Shown piece by piece: positions 1 to 5,221 of a stretch of DNA of 6,363 nucleotides. The stretch is taken from NCBI GenBank assembly GCA_017399515.1, contig JAFQBZ010000189.1, positions 1 through 6,363 of the forward strand. Direction: 5' to 3'. Source of the DNA: Clostridia bacterium (GTDB lineage Bacteria > Bacillota > Clostridia > Christensenellales > UBA1242). The number at the start of each line of letters is the position of its first letter. The first letter of the stretch is position 1. Below the pieces are notes generated by a model. That model was not told where the DNA came from. It made no database searches and worked only from the letters and a program-made list of their open reading frames with translations. Made by a program: the position numbers and the translations under genes.

Positions 1-341
1 AATTCATCATATCTTTCAGTGTCTTTCATAACTAAATGAATATGAACATCACCACTCTTTGTTTCATTTTCAGTTGAAGCAAAGAACTTATATATTTGTG
101 TAGTATTATTTCCCTCAAAATAACCGTTATTTTTCAAGATTAAAGAATATTGTTCAAAATTTTCATAGTTTGATGCACCAATTAAAATGTCTATAATATT
201 TTTGCCAACCATGTCAGGAATTGCGGTAGACCCAACATGAGAAATAGAAATATCACCGCCAAGCAATTCTGTTAACAACTTTTTTAATTTTGAATATTGT
301 TTACAATTTTCTTCATAATTTTGAATTTTAAGTTCAACCAT
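1..341 (-). CDS. GrpB family protein (UPF0157), N-terminal part
   Basis: GrpB-family proteins are small proteins with a nucleotidyltransferase-like fold; some members are fused to dephospho-CoA kinase or acetyltransferases, but the reaction of stand-alone members is not established. The frame reads MVELKIQNYEENCKQYSKLK and then HVGSTAIP (residues 35-42) followed by KNIIDILIG (about 47-55), the family signature usually written HIGSTSVPGLxxKPIIDI. DVHIHLV near residues 98-104 matches the second conserved stretch before the FRDYLR region, which lies outside the window. 113 complete codons are present and the 3' end is cut by the window edge. The ATG at 341-339 is chosen because AGAGG lies 5 nt upstream and the frame has no sensible earlier start. 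The gene begins 20 nt beyond a terminator and has no visible promoter of its own. The normal Pro-Gly after GST is Pro-Asp here, a mild deviation. Family assignment is fairly sure; function is unknown. Confidence 0.85.
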   Translation of the reverse strand, partial: MVELKIQNYEENCKQYSKLKKLLTELLGGDISISHVGSTAIPDMVGKNIIDILIGASNYENFEQYSLILKNNGYFEGNNTTQIYKFFASTENETKSGDVHIHLVMKDTERYDE

Positions 342-360
342 AAAACCTCTAAATTAATAT

Positions 361-394
361 AAAATAAAAGCAAGCACTTAAACTGTGCTTGCTT
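361..394 (-). terminator. Intrinsic terminator after tRNA-Leu
   Basis: A perfect 10-bp stem (AAGCAAGCAC, 385-394 paired with 368-377) closes a 7-nt loop and is followed on the minus strand by TTATTTTATA. It starts 4 nt after the encoded CCA end of the tRNA, so it is the natural end of the tRNA transcript. It would also end any read-through from the cysS operon. Confidence 0.85.
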
Positions 395-398
395 ATGT

Positions 399-484
399 TG
401 GTGCCGATGACTGGGGTTGAACCAGCACGAAGTTGCCCTCGGCAGATTTTGAGTCTGCTGCGTCTGCCATTCCGCCACATCGGC
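399..484 (-). tRNA. tRNA-Leu (anticodon CAA)
   Basis: The minus strand folds as a class II tRNA. The 7-bp acceptor stem GCCGATG (484-478) pairs with CATCGGC (409-403), followed by discriminator A and an encoded CCA (401-399). The D arm contains GTGGCGGAATGGCAGACGC. The anticodon stem CAGA/TCTG encloses the loop CTCAAAA with anticodon CAA at 451-449, which reads UUG leucine codons. A long variable arm (CCGAGGGCAACTTCGTG) typical of tRNA-Leu precedes the T arm with GGTTCAACCCC. A73 and the long extra arm agree with leucine identity. It has its own promoter and terminator but lies directly downstream of the cysS transcription unit, with no terminator in between. Confidence 0.97.
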
Positions 485-486
485 AT

Positions 487-523
487 ATTATATGCTATCA
501 ACGAACATATAATAGCATATAAT
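487..523 (-). repeat. 12-bp inverted repeat over the tRNA-Leu promoter
   Basis: ATTATATGCTAT (487-498) and ATAGCATATAAT (512-523) are perfect reverse complements separated by 13 nt. One arm covers most of the -10 box and part of the spacer, the other lies in the transcribed leader before the tRNA. No T-run follows on the minus strand, so it is a poor terminator for the gene upstream. It could be an operator, or a chance palindrome in AT-rich DNA. Confidence 0.6.
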
Positions 524-537
524 TATAAATTTTGCAA
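509..537 (-). promoter_or_regulatory. Sigma-A promoter of tRNA-Leu
   Basis: On the minus strand, TTGCAA (537-532) is a -35 box, separated by exactly 17 nt from TATTAT (514-509), a good -10 box. Transcription would start near 501-503, giving a short 5' leader of about 18 nt before the mature tRNA. Spacing and both hexamers are close to consensus. Confidence 0.8.
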
Positions 538-554
538 GAATTATTTTATATAAA

Positions 555-1283
555 TTAATAAATTCCTATATCATTGTCATCAGCATGCGATTTAAAGGTT
601 TCAGGCTCTTCTCTTTTGTCAACATACTTTTTAAGTCTTTCACTTTCACGCTTTTCTTTTTCATGTTTAATTGATTCAGTGCTGATTGAGTTAACCACAT
701 GACTATATTTTGTGTAAGTGTCTTCAGTTGGACTTGTGAAAATATTATCAACTTTAATAAATGTCTTATCTGAAGAAACATTTCCACCAGGAAGAACCAA
801 ATTTCCAACAACTTCACCCGTTCTTGTGCTAATTAAGTTTAAAATACCTTTAGCATTTGCCTTAACAAGACCTTCAGTGTCGGCACTAAAAATAAAGAAG
901 TTTGTGCTGTTGTCAAATTCACCAATATAATCAATTAAGAAATAATTATCTCTAAGTTCAGAGTTGTCTGAATAAACCTTATGAACTTTAACTTTTCTTG
1001 TGAATGATTGGTCTAAATTTGAAGTTGCAGGAAAGTGGATACCAAGTTTTTCAAACATTCCCCTGTCAAAACAACTAGAAACACTTTCAGATGATAACAT
1101 ATGAACTTCGTTAATACAGTCATACTTGCCATCATTCTTTCTAATGCGAAGATAAATGTTGCCATCTTTATCATAAAGCCAAACACGAATAACTTTGTGC
1201 CACAAACCTTTATAGTGAACATCATGTTCATCTTCTGAACTTAAAAACACACCATTTTCATCAAAAGTATCATAATAATTCAT
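555..1283 (-). CDS. Nudix-fold protein with degenerate Nudix box, cysS operon
   Basis: A 242-residue protein whose N-terminal half resembles isopentenyl-diphosphate-isomerase-like Nudix hydrolases: YYDTFDENGVFL (3-14), then HKVIRVWLYDKDGNIYLRIR (29-48), matching the usual WDxYDENG start and HxVxxVWxxNxxGExLLQKR strands. The Nudix box (G-x5-E-x7-R-E-U-x-E-E-x-G-U) aligns to residues 60-82: the leading Gly is Val60, Glu66 and Arg74 are kept, the next Glu is Gly75, Glu78 is kept, the last Glu is Lys79, and Gly81-Ile82 are kept. Two of the three C-terminal metal-binding glutamates are therefore missing, which argues against normal pyrophosphohydrolase activity. The last 45 residues are a highly charged, probably helical tail (EKEKRESERLKK). 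The start at 1283 is set by AAGGAA 9 nt upstream; this SD overlaps the cysS stop codon (TAAGGA), leaving 13 nt between the genes, so the two are surely co-transcribed. It may be a binding or regulatory protein; the fold call is by motif only. Confidence 0.65.
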   Translation of the reverse strand: MNYYDTFDENGVFLSSEDEHDVHYKGLWHKVIRVWLYDKDGNIYLRIRKNDGKYDCINEVHMLSSESVSSCFDRGMFEKLGIHFPATSNLDQSFTRKVKVHKVYSDNSELRDNYFLIDYIGEFDNSTNFFIFSADTEGLVKANAKGILNLISTRTGEVVGNLVLPGGNVSSDKTFIKVDNIFTSPTEDTYTKYSHVVNSISTESIKHEKEKRESERLKKYVDKREEPETFKSHADDNDIGIY

Positions 1284-1296
1284 AATAATTATTTCC

Positions 1297-2709
1297 TTAT
1301 AATTTTCTATCAGATATGTTGATATTTAATTTGCCAAGTTCATCACGAACAAAATCAGATAATTCATAATTTTTGTCAGCGCGAAGTTTTTGACGAATTG
1401 AAGAAATAAGTTCTAAGAGTTTTTCTTCATTGTTATTATCAACTGCTTTTATTGTATCACATTTGAAATCAAAACCCAAAACATCTTCGAACATTTTAAC
1501 AATAAAGTTTGATTGAATGATTAAATTTTGATTATTTGCTTCAATTAATTTAGATGCAATCTTAACAAATCTTAATAATTCTGAAATTGCAACAGGTGTG
1601 TTAAAGTCATCATCCATTGCTTGAATAAATGCATTTTCAACTGAAACAAGTTCTTCTGCTTCTGGTTTTAACATTTTTCCGTTAGAAATTTCTTTGATTT
1701 TTGCAAAAATCTCACTAATTTTCTCAAATTGTGGCTTAATTTGATTGATTGCATCTTTGCTGAAATCAACAGGTTTACGATAATGGAATTGAAGAATGAA
1801 ATATCTAACAAGCATTGGGTCAAATTCTTTAAATAAATCTTCAAGTGTAATAAAGTTACCCAAACTCTTACCCATCTTTGTTCCATTAACAGTTACAAGA
1901 TTGTTATGCATAAAATAGTTTACAAATTTTTTGCCATTTGCAACTTCACTTTGAGCAATTTCACTCTCATGATGTGGAAAAATATTATCAAGTCCACCAC
2001 CATGAATATCAAAAGTTTCACCAAGAAACTTTTTGCAAAGTGTTGAACATTCTAAATGCCAGCCAGGATAACCAACGCCCCATGGTGAATTCCATTTCAT
2101 AATGTGTCCACCAACTGCAGATTTCCAAAGAGCAAAATCTTCAGGATTTTCTTTATCGTCGGCAATTTCAATTCTTTCACCAGATAAATTATTTTCTAAT
2201 TTTCTGCCTGAAAGTTTGCCATAATCTGGAAGTTTATGAACAGAAAAGTAAACATTTCCCTCTTTAGTAACATAACCAAAGCCTTTATCAATAATTTTTT
2301 GAACAAACTCAATCATTTCAGGAATGAATCCAGTTGCTCTTGCACTAATTGTTGGTCTTTTAATGCCAAGTTTATCCATATATTCAAAATAAATAGATTC
2401 ATATTTATATGCAAGTGCATAAGGGTCAACATTTTCTTTTTGTGCTTGAACTAAAATTTTATCTTGTCCATCATCAGAATCACCAACCAAGTGACCAACA
2501 TCAGTAATATTTTGAACATATTTAACTTTATAACCTAAGAAATCAAAATATCTTCTAATAACATCAAAATTTGTATATGATCTAGCATGTCCAACATGAG
2601 GTGGTCCATAAACTGTTGGTCCACATACATACATATTAACCCTGCCTTCGTTAATAGGAATAAATTTTTCTTTTTTTCTTGTAAATGAATTATAAATTGA
2701 AAGTGCCAT
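1297..2709 (-). CDS. cysS: Cysteinyl-tRNA synthetase
   Basis: Cytoplasmic class I aminoacyl-tRNA synthetase that activates cysteine with ATP and charges tRNA-Cys. The 470 residues match the family's usual length (about 460-480). Visible hallmarks are CGPTVYGPPHVGHARSY with the HIGH-type motif HVGH (38-41), PGWHLECS (215-222), FPHHESEIAQSE (244-255) and the KMSKS-type motif KMGKS (278-282). The zinc ligands that discriminate cysteine from serine are all present: Cys29, Cys221, His246 and Glu250, equivalent to E. coli Cys28, Cys209, His234 and Glu238. The C-terminal anticodon-binding helices end with KLRADKNYELSDFVRDEL; the last few residues of many homologues (GI..DT..GTxW) are shortened to INISDRKL. 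The ATG at 2709 has AGGAGG at 2720-2715, 5 nt away. Expression appears to be controlled by a Cys-codon leader and terminator just upstream, and the next gene follows 13 nt after the stop. Confidence 0.98.
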   Translation of the reverse strand: MALSIYNSFTRKKEKFIPINEGRVNMYVCGPTVYGPPHVGHARSYTNFDVIRRYFDFLGYKVKYVQNITDVGHLVGDSDDGQDKILVQAQKENVDPYALAYKYESIYFEYMDKLGIKRPTISARATGFIPEMIEFVQKIIDKGFGYVTKEGNVYFSVHKLPDYGKLSGRKLENNLSGERIEIADDKENPEDFALWKSAVGGHIMKWNSPWGVGYPGWHLECSTLCKKFLGETFDIHGGGLDNIFPHHESEIAQSEVANGKKFVNYFMHNNLVTVNGTKMGKSLGNFITLEDLFKEFDPMLVRYFILQFHYRKPVDFSKDAINQIKPQFEKISEIFAKIKEISNGKMLKPEAEELVSVENAFIQAMDDDFNTPVAISELLRFVKIASKLIEANNQNLIIQSNFIVKMFEDVLGFDFKCDTIKAVDNNNEEKLLELISSIRQKLRADKNYELSDFVRDELGKLNINISDRKL

Positions 2710-2720
2710 ATAAACCTCCT

Positions 2721-2758
2721 AATAAATAAAAAAAGTGAGCAGTTATCTACTCACTTTT
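2721..2758 (-). terminator. cysS: Attenuator terminator in the cysS leader
   Basis: On the minus strand AAAAGTGAGTAG (2758-2747), loop ATAA (2746-2743) and CTGCTCACTTTT (2742-2731) form a 12-bp stem with one U-G pair, followed by TTTATTTATT. The hairpin ends only a few bases before the cysS SD (2720-2715). It cannot end the preceding gene without also cutting off cysS, so it is a regulatory terminator rather than an operon end. Confidence 0.85.
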
Positions 2759-2826
2759 ATTTTTAAAAAAATTAGACAACTGAAAACAACCTTTAAATTA
2801 AAGGTCTTATTAAATTATTCAGTTGC
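2731..2826 (-). promoter_or_regulatory. Ribosome-mediated transcription attenuator of cysS (proposed)
   Basis: Four RNA segments can pair in alternative ways. Segment 1, CAACTGAA (2825-2818), pairs perfectly over 8 bp with segment 2, TTCAGTTG (2784-2777), extendable by one G-U (2826/2776) and enclosing an inner hairpin made from the palindrome at 2805-2789. Segment 2 extended, CAGTTGTCTA (2782-2773), can instead pair over 10 bp (one G-U) with TAGATAACTG (2749-2740), which is the loop and upper stem of the terminator. Segment 1 is part of the leader ORF (end of Cys6, Asn7 and the stop). The expected logic: a ribosome stalled on Cys codons covers segment 1, segment 2 pairs with the terminator apex and cysS is transcribed; with ample Cys-tRNA the ribosome leaves, 1:2 forms and the terminator folds. 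The pairings are seen in the sequence; the switching is inferred. The outer nine terminator pairs are not directly covered by the alternative helix. Confidence 0.7.
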
Positions 2827-2842
2827 AACAACATTTTTTCAT
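2819..2842 (-). CDS. Poly-Cys leader peptide MKKCCCN upstream of cysS
   Basis: ATG (2842-2840) opens a seven-codon frame AAA AAA TGT TGT TGC AAC ending with TGA (2821-2819), encoding MKKCCCN. It has its own SD, AAGGAAG (2856-2850), 7 nt before the ATG, and lies about 20 nt after the predicted transcription start. Three consecutive codons for the amino acid charged by the downstream synthetase is the classic mark of a leader peptide; the known parallel for a synthetase operon is the Phe-rich pheM leader of E. coli pheST. Both TGT and TGC are used. The peptide itself is probably of no consequence; its translation speed is the signal. It is too short to score as a gene on statistics alone, but the SD, position, Cys run and overlap with a hairpin arm all agree. 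Confidence 0.8.
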   Translation of the reverse strand: MKKCCCN

Positions 2843-2867
2843 ATAATTTCTTCCTTAATATAATACA

Positions 2868-2896
2868 AGTATATATCAACAAAAAATTATTGTCAA
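2868..2896 (-). promoter_or_regulatory. Sigma-A promoter of the cysS operon
   Basis: On the minus strand TTGACA (2896-2891, perfect -35) is followed after exactly 17 nt by TATACT (2873-2868, 5 of 6 at -10). Transcription should start near 2861, leaving just enough 5' UTR for the leader-ORF SD and placing the whole attenuator within a leader of about 150 nt. The -35 box begins only 10 nt beyond the stop codon of the preceding flavoprotein gene. Confidence 0.88.
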
Positions 2897-2906
2897 CACT
2901 TTTATT

Positions 2907-5066
2907 TTATAAATTTTTTGCCACGAAATAAGCAGATTTAATACATTCAGCATCATCACATATTTTTAAAGCATTGCCAATCATATAAACTTCCCCTTTG
3001 TAACTACTAGAAACAATGTCATAATAAAGTTTGTTATTAGAAGTCAAATCCGGTTCATAAACAAAACAGTCGTAATCAATTAAAACAAGTTTATTATTTT
3101 TTCTTAAAACTGAATTTGATTTCAAATTTATGGCAGTTGATAATATATTTTGTTTATTAATATCACTATTAATTATCAGTTCAATGAAATCATGCTCAAT
3201 TTTTTTAACCCTTGCATTGATATAAATATTTGCATTTAGATTAGTCAATTCATAAAAATAATAAGTAAACCGATCGTTTGAAATATTTTTAATTGTATCA
3301 AAGTTTGAAAATATTAATGATACTTGTTTTTTATTTTTTAATAAATACAAGGCAAAATTTAATGACAATTCACTTTTTGCATATAAAATAAAATGATGAT
3401 TATTGTTAATAATTTTTTTATTTGTTAAAACATCATATAAACTTACAACTGATTTTAACACAGAACCTAAAATATTTAAAAATTTTTCATGTGAACCCGT
3501 TGCCACAATAATTGCCCTATATTCTTTATTTATTAGAATATTATCGTGTTTTATATCGGTTTTTAAATAAATTTGACAATTATTTGCGTTTTTTATTAAC
3601 AAATTATCTATATAATCATTAAAATTTTTTGTTAATTTGCAAAAATCAAAAATTTCAAAATTTTTTCTTCTTTTGTTTAAGATATCATTTTTATCATAAA
3701 TATCAACATAAAAACCTCTTTCTAATAAATATATTGCACACATCAAACCACTAAGCCCACCGCCAATAATTGCAACATTATTATTGTGTTTCAAAGAAAC
3801 CTTGTTTAATTTTTGTGAAAAAACTTCTGGGTTAATCAAACAAGAATTTATACCCTGTTCTTTTGAAATATAATCACAATATCCACATTTAGTGCAAGGC
3901 CTGATTAAAACATCATTATTTTTGTTAATTAAATATTTATTATCTGCATACAACTGTTTTGTCACATCAAGAAAGCCAAATGTATTATTCTTTAAATATA
4001 GTTCTGCTTTGTTGATATTATTTATATTATCTTTATAAATTAATATGACATCATCGCCAAATTTATTTTTTATGTTTTGTTTTGAAAATAAATCTTTAAT
4101 TTCTTTATAATAGTCATAAAATAAATATTCATCTTGAAACTCATTGTGTATATTAAAAAACTCATTTTCAAAAGTACCAAAGTTAAAAACAAACCCACAA
4201 ACGCCTAGGTTAACTAGTTTTATAAGAAACTCACACATCCATTTAAACTCTGTTATCCTGCTTATTTTTGCCGTAGTTTTTATCTTTTTTAAGTTGTTTT
4301 TATAGGTTTTATTTAAAAAATTATTTAATGTTATTGAATAAAAAATATTAAAATTTTTAAATTCATTATTTAGATTATGCAACAGTTTCAATTGCAGTTC
4401 ACCTATGTTAGAATAATAGCCAAAATATCGTCTGTTAAATTCAAATGATGAAAATTCACCTAAAATATTATACATATCTCCATTAATTAAAACACCATCA
4501 AAACCAACATTTTCAGCAAATCTGCATAATGATTTTATTTCATAAATCAACTCGTTACATTTAAAGTCTGAAAATCTCATACAAATGTTCGAGCAGTCAT
4601 TAACCGATCTATTAAACGATGCTGAATAATTTAACTTGTTTAGAAATTTATTTTTATCAATTCCCCTTCCATAAAATTCTTTTATTTGCAAAAATATTTT
4701 TGTTCCTAGTGTGTGAACTTTGTTAATATAATTTTTAAATTTTTCTATATTTGATTTTTTATTAACATTGATTCTATTCAAATTACTAAAATCAATCCCA
4801 CCGGTTATTATTAACCCAACATTTGATTTTGCAACATTAAAATAATATTCACCAAAATTCAAGTCTTCACATTCAAAAAACTCATTATCGGTCAAATTAC
4901 AAAACACAAAATGATTTTTAAAATTAAGATTATTTGTAAAAAATGGCTTAAACAATTCGTTAATTGATAATTTATTAACATTGTTGTTTTCTTTTCTATC
5001 AACCAACAATTTCGCTTTTAAAACCTCAAAATCAGGTTCAAATGACATATTTAAAGTGTTGTCCAT
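2907..5066 (-). CDS. Divergent FadH-like NADH:flavin oxidoreductase (OYE barrel plus FAD domain)
   Basis: A 719-residue fusion with the layout of 2,4-dienoyl-CoA reductase-type flavoproteins: an FMN TIM barrel (about 35-385), a 4Fe-4S segment, then an FAD/NAD(P) Rossmann part (430-719). Barrel marks include LNFKNHFVF (48-55), VGLIITGG (83-90), LQIKEFYGRG (126-135), VGFDGVLINGDMYNILGEF (187-205) and QLYADNKYLINK before the cluster. Cys391, Cys394, Cys397 and Cys409 give C-x2-C-x2-C-x11-C, one residue shorter than the C-x2-C-x3-C-x11-C of E. coli FadH. The FAD motif GGGLSG (435-440) and VATG (521-524) are intact. Odd points: the stretch that should carry the catalytic His (GWHEAR in FadH) reads FGTFENE, the Tyr after GR is absent, and the second Rossmann glycines are replaced by LYAKSEL (561-567). 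The protein is very rich in Asn, Lys, Ile and Phe and the DNA is very AT-rich. The start at 5066 lacks a good SD; Met7 is an alternative. Family is sure; substrate and activity are not. Confidence 0.85.
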   Translation of the reverse strand: MDNTLNMSFEPDFEVLKAKLLVDRKENNNVNKLSINELFKPFFTNNLNFKNHFVFCNLTDNEFFECEDLNFGEYYFNVAKSNVGLIITGGIDFSNLNRINVNKKSNIEKFKNYINKVHTLGTKIFLQIKEFYGRGIDKNKFLNKLNYSASFNRSVNDCSNICMRFSDFKCNELIYEIKSLCRFAENVGFDGVLINGDMYNILGEFSSFEFNRRYFGYYSNIGELQLKLLHNLNNEFKNFNIFYSITLNNFLNKTYKNNLKKIKTTAKISRITEFKWMCEFLIKLVNLGVCGFVFNFGTFENEFFNIHNEFQDEYLFYDYYKEIKDLFSKQNIKNKFGDDVILIYKDNINNINKAELYLKNNTFGFLDVTKQLYADNKYLINKNNDVLIRPCTKCGYCDYISKEQGINSCLINPEVFSQKLNKVSLKHNNNVAIIGGGLSGLMCAIYLLERGFYVDIYDKNDILNKRRKNFEIFDFCKLTKNFNDYIDNLLIKNANNCQIYLKTDIKHDNILINKEYRAIIVATGSHEKFLNILGSVLKSVVSLYDVLTNKKIINNNHHFILYAKSELSLNFALYLLKNKKQVSLIFSNFDTIKNISNDRFTYYFYELTNLNANIYINARVKKIEHDFIELIINSDINKQNILSTAINLKSNSVLRKNNKLVLIDYDCFVYEPDLTSNNKLYYDIVSSSYKGEVYMIGNALKICDDAECIKSAYFVAKNL

Positions 5067-5221
5067 ATTCTAATTATTATCAATTAAATAAAGCGATAAA
5101 CATATTTTTACAAAATAAAAAAGGAGGTAAAAACCTCCTTTTTTATTTTAATATTACACATTTACTTAATGAGTAATTTTAACTGTTTAATTATATTCAA
5201 ACAATTGAACACCCTTTTGAC
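5067..5221. other. Intergenic region between surface-protein and flavoprotein genes
   Basis: Apart from the terminator at 5112-5149 I see only short 5-bp hairpins (for example TTCAA/TTGAA near 5197-5210) in the 3' UTR of the surface-protein gene. The 45 nt between the terminator and the flavoprotein start contain AT-rich hexamers such as GATAAT but no convincing -35/-10 pair and no strong SD. Confidence 0.5.
5112..5149 (-). terminator. 17-bp perfect intrinsic terminator
   Basis: 5112-5128 and 5133-5149 are perfect reverse complements (17 bp) around a 4-nt loop; the GC core is GGAGGT/ACCTCC flanked by A- and T-runs. On the minus strand it ends the surface-protein gene, whose stop lies 73 nt upstream. 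Symmetry would let it work in both directions, though no plus-strand gene needs it. Confidence 0.88.

Noticed and set aside
284..478. 64-codon minus-strand frame across the tRNA-Leu
   Set aside because: It reads through the tRNA, its terminator and the start of the GrpB-family gene in another frame; it has no SD and no recognisable protein features.
2236..2454. Plus-strand 72-codon frame inside cysS, and similar frames at 718-930, 566-817, 1013-1231 and 1668-1886
   Set aside because: All lie within confidently assigned minus-strand genes and show no motif or SD; they are antisense or other-frame shadows.
2789..2805. Palindrome ACCTTTAA-T-TTAAAGGT as a protein operator
   Set aside because: It lies well inside the transcribed leader and nests neatly within the 1:2 helix, so an RNA hairpin is the simpler reading.
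2710..2906. T-box or other known riboswitch in the cysS leader
   Set aside because: No T-box consensus and too short for a Stem I domain; the poly-Cys ORF and competing helices explain the region better.
5117..5128. AAGGAGGT as a ribosome binding site for a plus-strand gene
   Set aside because: No plus-strand ORF follows, and the sequence is one arm of a 17-bp terminator hairpin.
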